Origin: Eubacterium sp. | GTDB taxonomy: Bacteria > Bacillota > Clostridia > Lachnospirales > Lachnospiraceae | Direction of reading: 5' to 3' | DNA: 64,000 nucleotides | Assembly: GCA_024684035.1 (NCBI GenBank) | Contig: JAIKXQ010000005.1 | Location: 47,626 to 111,625 of the forward strand | Shown: positions 43,279 to 51,454 of the stretch, in pieces | Layout of the letters: each line of letters begins with the position of its first letter | Position numbering within the stretch: the stretch's first letter is position 1 | Translations under genes and position numbers: made by a program | Notes under the pieces: model-generated | What the model was told of the DNA's origin: nothing | Seen by the model: the letters and a program-made list of their open reading frames with translations, nothing else | Databases searched by the model: none

Positions 43279-43962
43279 ATGATCAGAGCATGTATATTCG
43301 ATCTCGATGGAACGCTTACCCGCACACAGGAGTCTATTGCACGTCCCGTCAACCGGACGTTGGCGCATTTCGGACTCCCCGAGATGCCGGTGGAGAACTT
43401 TAATTACTACGCCGGAGACGGCCTGGATAATGCCCTGCGGCGTGCTCTTTCAGATGCCGGGGATCCGGAGCTGAAGTTTTTCGAAGAGGGAAGACCGCTG
43501 TGTAGAAAACTCTTTGTGGAAGAACCGCTCTACCATGTGGAACCCTATGAACATATTGTACCCATGCTTCGTCGCCTGCGGGAGGCGCATATGAAGCTTG
43601 CGGTTTTTTCAAACAAGGTGCATGAGGGTGCGATTGAGGTTGTGGAGACGATTTTCGGCAAAGGGGTCTTTGATTACATTCAGGGGCAGTCTGATGCCGT
43701 GCCCATGAAACCGGATCCCACAGGTGCATACGAGATCATGAAGAAATTCGGCGTGGAGCCCCGGGAGTGCATGTACTTTGGTGATACCAATACGGATATG
43801 CTCACCGGTCGCAACGCCGGCATTTTTACAGTGGGCGTGACCTGGGGCTTTCGTCCGCGAGAAGAACTGGAGGAGTATGGCGCAGATCATATCGTGGACG
43901 ATCCGATGGAGATCCCGGATCTGGTCCTCAAGCGGACGGAGCGCGACACAAACCGCGCATGA
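43279..43962 (+). CDS. HAD-family phosphatase (phosphoglycolate-phosphatase-like)
   Basis: 227 residues with HAD motifs I CIFDLDGTLTRT (nucleophile Asp and acid Asp), II FSNKVHEG, III/IV MKPDPTG and YFGDTNTDMLTG, and a helical cap between I and II typical of Gph/PGMB-type subfamily I. It dephosphorylates a small cytoplasmic phosphoester; phosphoglycolate is the common family substrate but is not proven. It precedes a GT2 gene by 37 bp with no terminator between, so the two may be co-transcribed. Confidence 0.85.
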   Translation: MIRACIFDLDGTLTRTQESIARPVNRTLAHFGLPEMPVENFNYYAGDGLDNALRRALSDAGDPELKFFEEGRPLCRKLFVEEPLYHVEPYEHIVPMLRRLREAHMKLAVFSNKVHEGAIEVVETIFGKGVFDYIQGQSDAVPMKPDPTGAYEIMKKFGVEPRECMYFGDTNTDMLTGRNAGIFTVGVTWGFRPREELEEYGADHIVDDPMEIPDLVLKRTERDTNRA

Positions 43963-43999
43963 TTGAATAATCAGTAGGATATCTGGAAGGTAGAAATGA

Positions 44000-44743
44000 A
44001 TGCGTAAAGCTTTGAAGAGTGTCAGTGGAGATGTGCTCTATATCATCATCCCTGCGTATAACGAATCAGAAAATATCATACGTGTTATTGAAGGGTGGTA
44101 CCCTGTTGTGGAAAAACACAACGGTGACGGAAAGTCGCGGCTGGTCGTGATTGACGATGGAAGTACAGATAACACCTATGACATCCTGCGGGAAATTGCA
44201 AATGCCAGACCGCTGATGGAAGTGATTCCGCGGGAGAATCACGGCCACGGTCCGACGGTTCTGTTCGGATACAGATACGCCCTGAAAAAAGGAGCCGATT
44301 ACATCTTTCAGACAGATTCTGACGGACAGACGGTTCCCTCGGAATTCAGTCCGTTCTGGAGACGGAGAGAGAAGTATGATATGCTGGTCGGCCTGCGTAA
44401 AAACCGTGAAGACGGGAAAGACCGTGTGTTTCTTGCCAAAGTGCTTCGGCAGATCATCTTTTCGGTCTTCGGCGTCCGTTGTCCGGATGCAAATACACCC
44501 TTTCGTCTGATGAAGGCCGGTCCTTTGGCGAAGTGTCTGAATGCGATACCGGAGAATGCAGAGCTGTCCAATGCGCTTCTGACCGTCAAGTATGAGAAAA
44601 GCGGCTGCGCCGTGCGATATCTGCCGATTACGTTCCGCTCGAGGCAGGGAGGAACCGATGCGTTGAACCGGAGCAGACGCTTTGCGATCATCCGGAGATC
44701 CCTTGGAGAATTCCGCCGTGTAAAAAAAGAATGGGAGAAATAA
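44000..44743 (+). CDS. GT2 glycosyltransferase (dolichyl-phosphate-mannose-synthase-like)
   Basis: 247 residues, a single GT2 domain without membrane spans: YIIIPAYNESENI, VVIDDGSTDNT, FQTDSDGQT and the acceptor-side TPFRLMKAG. This set is typical of DPM1/UgtP-like polyprenyl-phosphate glycosyltransferases. The absence of C-terminal spans distinguishes it from the 20046 enzyme. The SD is GGAAGG. Target lipid and sugar are unknown. It ends one base before the CIRCE operator of htpG. Confidence 0.85.
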   Translation: MRKALKSVSGDVLYIIIPAYNESENIIRVIEGWYPVVEKHNGDGKSRLVVIDDGSTDNTYDILREIANARPLMEVIPRENHGHGPTVLFGYRYALKKGADYIFQTDSDGQTVPSEFSPFWRRREKYDMLVGLRKNREDGKDRVFLAKVLRQIIFSVFGVRCPDANTPFRLMKAGPLAKCLNAIPENAELSNALLTVKYEKSGCAVRYLPITFRSRQGGTDALNRSRRFAIIRRSLGEFRRVKKEWEK

Positions 44744-44770
44744 TCAGCACTCACCTTGTTCGAGTGCTAA
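44744..44770 (+). promoter_or_regulatory. CIRCE element (HrcA operator)
   Basis: TCAGCACTC-N9-GAGTGCTAA, eight of nine bases in the left arm matching the consensus TTAGCACTC and all nine in the right. It lies 7 bp upstream of the htpG -35 and directly after the preceding stop codon. Confidence 0.92.
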
Positions 44771-44777
44771 ATTTTCC

Positions 44778-44806
44778 TTGACTTTGGATTGAGGGGATAC
44801 TAAGAT
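44778..44806 (+). promoter_or_regulatory. Promoter of htpG
   Basis: TTGACT (44778-44783), 17-nt spacer, TAAGAT (44801-44806). The leader to the start codon is about 85 nt. Confidence 0.78.
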
Positions 44807-44896
44807 AGTCATGGATACAGCAAAGTAAAGATAAGACAGATTCCTCTGCGGATCTTATATATATCATCAATCTACTTAAAAAGGAGCGTGTATTAC

Positions 44897-47077
44897 ATGG
44901 AATCAAGACATGGAAACCTTTCAATTAACAGTGATAACATTTTTCCTATTATCAAAAAGTGGATGTATTCGGACAAGGACATCTTCATCCGTGAGCTTGT
45001 ATCGAACGGAACAGATGCCATAACAAAGAGAAAAAAACTCGATGATATCGGCGAGGCAATTCTTCCGGCCGGCTATAAGGCGAAGATTACCGTGACCGTC
45101 AATGATAAAGAAAAGACCCTGACCTTTGAGGACAACGGTGTCGGAATGACGGCGGAGGAAGTGGTAAAGGATATCACAGAGATTGCTTTTTCCGGAGCTA
45201 CCGAGTTCTTTAATAAATACAAGGACAAGACTGATCAGGATCAGATCATCGGACACTTCGGTCTCGGTTTCTACTCCGCATTTATGGTGGCGGATCTTGT
45301 GGAAATCGATACCCTCAGCCATACAGAGGGCGCGGAGGCAGTTCACTGGAGCTGCGACGGCGGTACCGAGTATGATATGGAGAACGGTACCCGCACAGAA
45401 GTCGGAACGAAAATCACCCTTCATCTCTCCGATGACGGACTTGAGTTTGCCAACGAATATAAGGTTCGCGAGACTCTTGAAAAATACTGTTCCTTTATGC
45501 CGGTAGAGATCTATCTGGAGAATCCGAACAAGGAGCCGGAGACAGAGACGATTGACGAGGCAGATCTGAAAGAGACAGATAAAGTCATTGAGCGCATCCA
45601 CACGGAGGCCAAATACGAGGAGAAGACCGGCGAGAACGGAGAGACAGAGAAGGTCTGCACACAGCCTGAGAAAAACGAAGTCAAGATCGAGAAGAGACCG
45701 GTATCCATCAGCGAGATTCATCCCCTTTGGGCCAAGAATCCCAGCGACTGTACCGAGGATGAGTACAAAGAGTTTTACCGTCATGTATTCCTGGATTACA
45801 AGGAGCCGCTGTTCTGGATCCATCTGAATATGGATTACCCCTTCAACCTCAAGGGAATTCTGTATTTCCCGAGAATCAACACAGAGTATGAGTCTATCGA
45901 GGGAAAAATCAAACTTTACAACAACCAGGTATTTATCGCCGACAACATCAAGGAAGTGATTCCGGAGTATCTGATGCTTCTCAAGGGAGTGATTGACTGC
46001 CCGGATCTTCCGCTGAACGTATCCCGCTCTGCTCTTCAGAACGACGGTTTTGTCCAGAAGATCTCCGCGTACATCTCCAAGAAAGTGGCAGAGAAGTTGA
46101 TCGGTATGTATAAGACTGATCGTGAGAATTACGAGAAATACTGGACAGATATCAGCCCGTTTATCAAGTTCGGAACACTCAAGGATTCCAAGTTCTCCGA
46201 GAAGATGATGGATTTCATTCTCTACGAGGATCTCGATGGAAAGTTCACGACCATCAAGGATATCATTGACGCGGCAGAGGAGAAGAAAGAAACTGCAGAG
46301 GGAGAGGTTGAAGAGGCTGCTTCCGAAACAGAGGAGACCAAAGCTGACGCTGAGAATAAGGAAGAGAACGCGGCGGAGAGCGAAGAGAAAAAGAAAGTTA
46401 CAGTATACTATGTGACAAACGAGGTGCAGCAGAGCCAGTATATCAATATGTTCCGCGCGCAGAACAAGCAGGCGTACAAGCTGGTTCACTCCATTGATGC
46501 CGCATTTATTTCACATGTAGAGCAGGCAAAAGAACAGGTTCACTTCCAGAGAATCGATGCGGATCTCACAGAGGATCTCAAGGACAACGGGAAGGATCTG
46601 GAGGAGGAGTCCAAGGCACTGCAGGAGCTTTTCCGCGAAGTGCTGAAAAAGAATCAGCTCACTGTAAGAGTCGAGAATCTCAAAGATGCCGGCATCTCTG
46701 CCATGGTGACAATCTCCGAGGAGATGCGTCGTTACAGCGATATGATGAAGATGTACGGAATGGGCGCCATGGGCGGCGGCATGGATATGCTCGAAGGTCA
46801 GCAGACACTGGTGCTCAACGCGAAACATCCTCTTGTGAAATATGTATATGAGCACAAGGCTTCCGAGGATGTAAGTCTGTTCTGCGAACAGCTTTACGAC
46901 CTTGCTGTCATCAGCAACCGTGAGCTCACACCGGATGAGATGACCGCCTTTGTTAAGCGGAGCAATGAGATCATGGTGAAACTTGCGCAGAATGCGAAGC
47001 CGGCGGGAAAAGCGCAGGTGACAAAGACTGATGCTTCGAAGAAAGAAGTGAAGGCGACAGAGAAGAAAGCGGATTAA
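44897..47077 (+). CDS. htpG: Hsp90-family chaperone HtpG
   Basis: The ATG at 44897 follows AAGGAG by 10 nt; an in-frame GTG three codons earlier is less likely. The 726-residue protein has the GHKL ATPase motifs (IRELVSNGTDAI with the Glu/Asn pair, FEDNGVGMT, GHFGLGFYSAF), the middle domain (PLFWIHLNMDYPFNLKG, LPLNVSRSAL) and the C-terminal dimer domain. An acidic, Glu/Lys/Ala-rich insert of about 45 residues (about 460-505) separates middle and C-terminal parts. It folds proteins in the cytoplasm under stress. CIRCE at 44744 predicts HrcA repression, whereas B. subtilis htpG is not in that regulon. Confidence 0.96.
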   Translation: MESRHGNLSINSDNIFPIIKKWMYSDKDIFIRELVSNGTDAITKRKKLDDIGEAILPAGYKAKITVTVNDKEKTLTFEDNGVGMTAEEVVKDITEIAFSGATEFFNKYKDKTDQDQIIGHFGLGFYSAFMVADLVEIDTLSHTEGAEAVHWSCDGGTEYDMENGTRTEVGTKITLHLSDDGLEFANEYKVRETLEKYCSFMPVEIYLENPNKEPETETIDEADLKETDKVIERIHTEAKYEEKTGENGETEKVCTQPEKNEVKIEKRPVSISEIHPLWAKNPSDCTEDEYKEFYRHVFLDYKEPLFWIHLNMDYPFNLKGILYFPRINTEYESIEGKIKLYNNQVFIADNIKEVIPEYLMLLKGVIDCPDLPLNVSRSALQNDGFVQKISAYISKKVAEKLIGMYKTDRENYEKYWTDISPFIKFGTLKDSKFSEKMMDFILYEDLDGKFTTIKDIIDAAEEKKETAEGEVEEAASETEETKADAENKEENAAESEEKKKVTVYYVTNEVQQSQYINMFRAQNKQAYKLVHSIDAAFISHVEQAKEQVHFQRIDADLTEDLKDNGKDLEEESKALQELFREVLKKNQLTVRVENLKDAGISAMVTISEEMRRYSDMMKMYGMGAMGGGMDMLEGQQTLVLNAKHPLVKYVYEHKASEDVSLFCEQLYDLAVISNRELTPDEMTAFVKRSNEIMVKLAQNAKPAGKAQVTKTDASKKEVKATEKKAD

Positions 47078-47099
47078 TTCTATATAGGATTTGACTTGG

Positions 47100-47141
47100 A
47101 GACAGGGTGGCGTTCATTGTGAGACCGGACCCTGTCTCTTT
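47100..47141 (+). terminator. Terminator of htpG
   Basis: AGACAGGGT / ACCCTGTCT (47100-47108 with 47129-47137), 20-nt loop, then CTTTAT. Confidence 0.65.
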
Positions 47142-47169
47142 ATGGTATCGGGAATAAGGGAGATAAGTG

Positions 47170-47673
47170 ATGAGAGAAAACCTGTATCTGATCGGTTTTA
47201 TGGGAAGCGGCAAGAGTACAGTGGCCAGAGAGCTGCAGATGGCTCACGGAATGAAGCTGGTGGAAATGGATGAGCAGATCGCAGAGGATGCCGGTATGTC
47301 CATTCCGGATATATTTGCCACCAGGGGTGAGGCTGCCTTCCGCGAAATGGAGACAGAACTTCTCCGGGAAATCGGCAGAGGCGCGAACACCGTTATATCC
47401 TGCGGCGGCGGTGTCCCTATGCGGCCGGAAAACGTGGAGCTGATGAAAAAGAGTGGAAAAATCGTGCTCCTGACGGCGAAGCCGGAGACCGTCCTTGCGA
47501 GAGTGAAGAACGACGAGAACCGGCCGCTTCTTAAGGAAAGAAAAACCACAGAGGGGATTTCGGAACTGATGGAGCAGCGGCGTCCGGCCTACGAAGCGGC
47601 TTCTGATTTCTCGGTACCTGTGGATGGCCGAAGCGCGGCGGAGATTGCGGAAGAGATTTTGAGAAGACTGTAA
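47170..47673 (+). CDS. aroK: Shikimate kinase
   Basis: 167 residues, typical size. Walker A GFMGSGKST binds ATP; MDEQIAEDAGMSIPDIF and GEAAFREMETELL bind shikimate; SCGGGVPMRPEN is the second signature; RPLLKERKTTEGISELMEQRRPAYE is the lid. It phosphorylates shikimate at the 3-hydroxyl on the way to chorismate and aromatic amino acids. Start at the ATG 47170 (a GTG lies one codon before). It stands alone; no other aro gene is near. Confidence 0.95.
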   Translation: MRENLYLIGFMGSGKSTVARELQMAHGMKLVEMDEQIAEDAGMSIPDIFATRGEAAFREMETELLREIGRGANTVISCGGGVPMRPENVELMKKSGKIVLLTAKPETVLARVKNDENRPLLKERKTTEGISELMEQRRPAYEAASDFSVPVDGRSAAEIAEEILRRL

Positions 47674-47728
47674 AGAACCTTTATGCCTCACAAAGAGATG
47701 AGGATCGGAGGAGTCTGTGAAACGGAAA

Positions 47729-47764
47729 AGACCTCCGACCGGCTGGATGCCGGCCAGGGGTCTT
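47729..47764. terminator. Bidirectional hairpin between aroK and the DUF5721-like gene
   Basis: AAGACC...CCGGC / GCCGG...GGGTCTT with small internal mismatches. It ends in the stop region of the minus-strand gene and could close both units. Confidence 0.6.
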
Positions 47765-48263
47765 ATTCGAGACCCAGAGAGGAGAAAACCCCCTGGATGC
47801 TCAGATCCCAGATCTGATCGATGGAACGATCCATGGAGAAACCCTTCAGGGAAGAACCGGTCGTGACTGTGAGCACGTTGTTTTTGTACTGGATATTCAG
47901 GAAGAGCCCGAAGATGCTGTCGGGATCTGCGATGAGGTCGTGTTGCATAAACAGGGACGCAAATTGTTCTCTCGGTGACTGCAGGACAATCTGAAAGGAG
48001 AGGGGCAGACGTTTGCCCTTCATAAGCTGAAAACAGAAGGGGCGGATGCTTTTCCAGGTGATATTGTTTTCCTCGGAGATGCCGGCAGCTTCTTCTTCCG
48101 TAATGGTGTCGGTGTCGTAAAACTCCGGGCGGAACTGGCCGTCGATGGTAAAGGTTGTGAACGTGGTGATTGTCGCTGAGGATACCAGGAAACTGTCAAA
48201 GGAGTCCTGGCGCAGAAGATGGTTCATAAACAGTCCCACGTGTTCGATTTGGAGTGCGAGCAT
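47763..48263 (-). CDS. DUF5721-like protein of unknown function
   Basis: The start is placed at 48263, seven bases after GGGAGG; a longer frame upstream has no ribosome-binding site. The 166-residue protein has no signal or membrane span and matches what I recall of DUF5721 (SFLVSSATITTFTTFTIDG, then WKSIRPFCFQLMKGKRLPLSFQIVLQ). The family is found in Lachnospiraceae; its function is unknown. The product is mixed alpha/beta. It is convergent with aroK and has no obvious partner. Confidence 0.78.
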   Translation of the reverse strand: MLALQIEHVGLFMNHLLRQDSFDSFLVSSATITTFTTFTIDGQFRPEFYDTDTITEEEAAGISEENNITWKSIRPFCFQLMKGKRLPLSFQIVLQSPREQFASLFMQHDLIADPDSIFGLFLNIQYKNNVLTVTTGSSLKGFSMDRSIDQIWDLSIQGVFSSLGLE

Positions 48264-48427
48264 AGAGTAACCTCCCGTGTAACGAAAATACTTCTTACAG
48301 TATAGGGTGAATTGAGGTATAAAGGCAAGATTTGTCTTCCTTTTTTGTACAATTTGTATTATAATATCAAATGTTGATTCTTCTTGTGGGGAGAATTGAT
48401 GTACTATGAATGAGAGAGGTAGACGAT

Positions 48428-48766
48428 ATGAGCCAGGAAAAGGTAGACGCATATAAAGCTGAGAAAAAGAACCGCAAGAAGATCATGCGCAGAGAGAAAA
48501 TCAAAACAAGACTGACGGTTTTCTGTGTGACTGCAGTTCTGTTGGCAGGAATCGGCTGGTTCAGCTGGGCTGTATATAATAATGTGAAAGCAAACAACGC
48601 TTCTGCGTCCGGAAACCAGACAGAGCTGGATCTTTCAGCTGTTACGGATTATCAGACACTGCTCTCCGAGGAGGCATCGAAGGTGGATGAGAAGTACAAA
48701 GGTGAGACTGCTTCCACTTCTGCAACTTCTGAGACAGAGGCAGTGACTTCTTCCAGCGCACAGTAA
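48428..48766 (+). CDS. Small membrane-anchored protein, unknown
   Basis: Start at 48428, with GAGAGGT eight bases upstream (ATG 48410 lacks one). The 112-residue product has a highly basic N-terminus (EKKNRKKIMRREKIKTR), one span (TVFCVTAVLLAGIGWFSWAVY) and a Ser/Thr/Glu-rich outside tail ending ETEAVTSSSAQ. The layout is that of a type II anchored protein with N-terminus inside. I do not recognise a family. TATAAT at 48360-48365 may be its -10. A terminator follows at 48793. Confidence 0.75.
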   Translation: MSQEKVDAYKAEKKNRKKIMRREKIKTRLTVFCVTAVLLAGIGWFSWAVYNNVKANNASASGNQTELDLSAVTDYQTLLSEEASKVDEKYKGETASTSATSETEAVTSSSAQ

Positions 48767-48792
48767 ATAATCAGAATAATTCAGAAATTGAT

Positions 48793-48819
48793 CCCCGGGC
48801 GTCAGCTCCGGGGGTTTTT
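48793..48819 (+). terminator. Terminator of the small membrane protein gene
   Basis: CCCCGG / CCGGGG stem with a 9-nt loop and five Ts. Confidence 0.85.
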
Positions 48820-48823
48820 CGTC

Positions 48824-48870
48824 TCATAGGAAATTGTTTCGCAATCCCTATACCACAACGCTCCTCGATC
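48824..48870 (+). repeat. Possible degenerate fragment of the family B border
   Basis: CTCATAGGAAAT, CAACGCTCC and GATCCTG resemble the bases just before and at the start of family B copy 2 (62438-62490), with one short gap. Only the left end is kept. Confidence 0.4.
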
Positions 48871-48888
48871 CTGCCTGTGTATACAACA

Positions 48889-48919
48889 AAAGAAGCCGTG
48901 CTATGCACGGCTTCTTTTT
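48889..48919. terminator. Bidirectional terminator, cold-shock gene side
   Basis: AAAGAAGCCGTG / CACGGCTTCTTT, loop CTATG, T-run on plus and A-run to the left. It may terminate the minus-strand cold-shock transcript. Confidence 0.8.
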
Positions 48920-49067
48920 CGATTGAACTGTATATAACTGTCTCAAACATTTGATTACATGTCTGGTTTATTTACCCGAAGTAAATTAAAACTACAGGAA
49001 CAATGCTCAAAATGCTGCAAACCACTTACTGCAATTCTTTCGAGATGATGATTCGGGACGGTTGAGA

Positions 49068-49268
49068 TTACTGTTTCTCAACGTTTGCTGCCTGCATTCC
49101 CTTTGCACCCTCTACCAGCTCGTAGGATACGCTCTGTCCCTCGTCAAGAGACTTGAATCCTTCGCCCTGGATTGCTGAGAAGTGAACGAATACGTCTTTT
49201 CCGTCCTCACCTGTGATGAAACCATAACCCTTGTCTGCGTTGAACCACTTAACTGTTCCTTTGTTCAT
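49068..49268 (-). CDS. Cold-shock protein (CspA/CspB family)
   Basis: 66 residues, exactly the family length, starting [18 protein letters not shown] with both RNA-binding motifs: GYGFI (RNP1) and VFVHFSAIQ (RNP2). It binds single-stranded RNA and DNA as an antiterminator/chaperone. The start at 49268 lies 8 bases after GGAGG; a Met five codons earlier overlaps that site. A near-perfect promoter at 49335-49363 gives a leader of about 60 nt. Confidence 0.95.
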   Translation of the reverse strand: MNKGTVKWFNADKGYGFITGEDGKDVFVHFSAIQGEGFKSLDEGQSVSYELVEGAKGMQAANVEKQ

Positions 49269-49334
49269 TTGAAGTACCTCCATACTTACTGAAAAAAATA
49301 AAATGTTACCGAATTGATATTGCTCGGTGACTTG

Positions 49335-49363
49335 ATTATAGTTTTTGAAGTCTGGAATGTCAA
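49335..49363 (-). promoter_or_regulatory. Promoter of the cold-shock gene
   Basis: On the minus strand TTGACA (49363-49358), 17-nt spacer, TATAAT (49340-49335). Perfect consensus. Confidence 0.9.
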
Positions 49364-49470
49364 GAAAAATTGAACAAATTTATGAACGATTCTGTCACAT
49401 ATATGAACACTTTCGTCTAACCGGAACCTTGCAGTCGCCTTACTGCCTCAGGAGCTGTCCTTTGAGTTCC

Positions 49471-49499
49471 TTGAATTATGCAAAACTGTTTAGTATAAT
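49471..49499 (+). promoter_or_regulatory. Promoter of the pyr operon
   Basis: TTGAAT (49471-49476), 17-nt spacer, TATAAT (49494-49499), about 108 nt before pyrF. No PyrR-binding loop or attenuator is evident in the leader. Confidence 0.8.
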
Positions 49500-49606
49500 C
49501 TTAATTGGGCTTTTTTGCTCTTTTTTAAAGACAATTTCAAGAACAGGCTTCGACTGGAACCGTCACGGCGGAATCATGTGGAAGACGAAGGAAGGATGAA
49601 AGGACT

Positions 49607-50536
49607 ATGATTGATCAGCTTATCAGAAATATCAAACGCACAGGCGCACCTGTAGTTGTCGGACTCGATCCGGTGCTTGGCTATGTTCCTGCACAGATTC
49701 AGAAGAAGGCATTTGCAGAATTCGGAGAGACCCTCGAAGGTGCATCAGAGGCGATCTGGGAGTTCAATAAACAGATCGTTGATGCTGTCTGTGACCTGAT
49801 TCCGGCCGTAAAGCCGCAGATTGCCATGTACGAGCAGTACGGTATTCCGGGTCTTGTGTGCTATGAGAGAACAGTTTCCTACTGTCAGAGTAAGGGACTC
49901 GTTGTAATCGGAGATATTAAACGTGGCGATATCGGCTCCACTTCTGAATCATATGCTATTGGTCATCTCGGTCATGTCCAGGTCGGAAGCCGCGAGTTTA
50001 CCGGCTTTCATGAGGACTTTTCCACCGTCAACCCGTATCTTGGCAGTGATGGAGTGAAGCCTTTTTTAAAAGTCTGCAAACAGGAGAACAAGGGAATCTT
50101 TCTTCTCGTAAAGACATCCAACCCTTCCAGCGGAGAGTTCCAGGATCGTCTCATCGACGGAAAGCCTCTCTATGAACATGTTGCGGAAAAAGTAAATGAA
50201 TGGGGTTCGGACATGATCGGAGAAGAAGGCTACAGCAGTGTGGGTGCTGTTGTGGGCGCAACCTATCCGGAGCAGGGCAGACTCCTGCGCAAGGTTATGC
50301 CGAAGAGCTACATCCTTGTTCCCGGCTACGGAGCCCAGGGTGGAAAGGGTGAAGATCTTGTTGATTTCTTCAATGAGGACGGACTTGGCGCCATCGTGAA
50401 TTCTTCCAGGGGTATCATCTGCGCATATCAGAAAGATTCTTACGCGTCCTTCGGCGAGGAGAATTTCGCAGATGCATCCAGACAGGCTGTTCTGGACATG
50501 ATCGAGGATATCAACGGCGCGCTGGAAAAGGCGTGA
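49607..50536 (+). CDS. pyrF: Orotidine 5'-phosphate decarboxylase
   Basis: 309 residues, the long (subfamily 2) form. VVGLDPVLGY is the first strand and VIGDIKRGDIGSTSESYA holds the D-x-K-x-x-D catalytic set; VPGYGAQGG binds phosphate. It makes UMP, the last step of the pathway. The first gene of pyrF-pyrK-pyrD-pyrE, each separated by short gaps. Confidence 0.96.
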   Translation: MIDQLIRNIKRTGAPVVVGLDPVLGYVPAQIQKKAFAEFGETLEGASEAIWEFNKQIVDAVCDLIPAVKPQIAMYEQYGIPGLVCYERTVSYCQSKGLVVIGDIKRGDIGSTSESYAIGHLGHVQVGSREFTGFHEDFSTVNPYLGSDGVKPFLKVCKQENKGIFLLVKTSNPSSGEFQDRLIDGKPLYEHVAEKVNEWGSDMIGEEGYSSVGAVVGATYPEQGRLLRKVMPKSYILVPGYGAQGGKGEDLVDFFNEDGLGAIVNSSRGIICAYQKDSYASFGEENFADASRQAVLDMIEDINGALEKA

Positions 50537-50571
50537 TTCACACAGAAGATTTCAGATGAGGATAAGAAAGC

Positions 50572-51438
50572 ATGAAAGTAAAAGCAAAAGCGTCCGTAGT
50601 CAGACAGACCAGGATCAGTGATGGGATTTTTGATCTGGTGCTGAGAGTTCCGGAGATTGCAGAGCAGGCTGTTCCGGGACAGTTTGTAAATGTGTATCTG
50701 AATGATTCGTCGAAGCTTCTTCCGCGGCCCATCAGTCTCTGTGGGATCGATGCGGCGCAGGGGACGCTTCGCCTCGTGTACCGTGCGGGCGGAGAAGGTA
50801 CGAAACAGATGGCACTCTGGAAGGAAGGCGATGTCTGTGAGGTTCTGGGACCTCTCGGCAATGGTTTTCCCCTGGAGGAAGCAGCAGGAAAAACCGTCTA
50901 CCTGGTAGGGGGCGGCATCGGTGTACCGCCGCTTCTTCAGACGGCAGCGGAACTCTGCGACTCGGCAGCTCTCACAGAGGAGATGAAGGATATCATCGCC
51001 GATGAGGAGAAGGTGTCTGAGAAGTCCGACGGGGTAAATGTAAAAACATCCGAGACTGTCGTTGTATCCGTACTCGGTTACCGGTCGGACTGTTTCCTGA
51101 AAGATGAGTTTGACCGCTGCGGGGAGACTCTGATCGCAACAGAGGATGGCAGCTGTGGAGTGAAGGGCACGGTAATCGACGCTATGAATGCGGACGGCCG
51201 GGTGCCGGACGTGATTTTTGCCTGCGGACCGGTTCCGATGCTTCGCGCCCTGAAGAACTGGGCGGCTGAAAAGAAGATCCCCTGCTACATCTCCATGGAG
51301 GAGAGAATGGCCTGCGGTGTCGGTGCCTGCCTTGCCTGTGTCTGCAAGACGAAAGAAACAGACGGGCATTCCCATGTGAACAATACGAGAGTGTGCAAAG
51401 ACGGACCGGTATTTGCCGCGCAGGATATCGAACTTTGA
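50572..51438 (+). CDS. pyrK: Dihydroorotate dehydrogenase electron-transfer subunit
   Basis: 288 residues: an FAD-binding barrel (RPISLCGID binds flavin), an NAD-binding fold (VYLVGGGIGVPPL), and a C-terminal [2Fe-2S] site MACGVGACLACVC...RVCKDGPVF. It passes electrons from PyrD to NAD+ in the type 1B enzyme. A charged stretch of about 35 residues (about 138-172, EEKVSEKSDG) is inserted within the NAD fold. Its stop is 16 bp before pyrD. Confidence 0.95.
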   Translation: MKVKAKASVVRQTRISDGIFDLVLRVPEIAEQAVPGQFVNVYLNDSSKLLPRPISLCGIDAAQGTLRLVYRAGGEGTKQMALWKEGDVCEVLGPLGNGFPLEEAAGKTVYLVGGGIGVPPLLQTAAELCDSAALTEEMKDIIADEEKVSEKSDGVNVKTSETVVVSVLGYRSDCFLKDEFDRCGETLIATEDGSCGVKGTVIDAMNADGRVPDVIFACGPVPMLRALKNWAAEKKIPCYISMEERMACGVGACLACVCKTKETDGHSHVNNTRVCKDGPVFAAQDIEL

Positions 51439-51454
51439 CGGAGGAAATTGCCCA

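Noticed and set aside
49345..49599. 84-codon frame upstream of pyrF
   Set aside because: It covers both the cold-shock and pyr promoters and has no SD.
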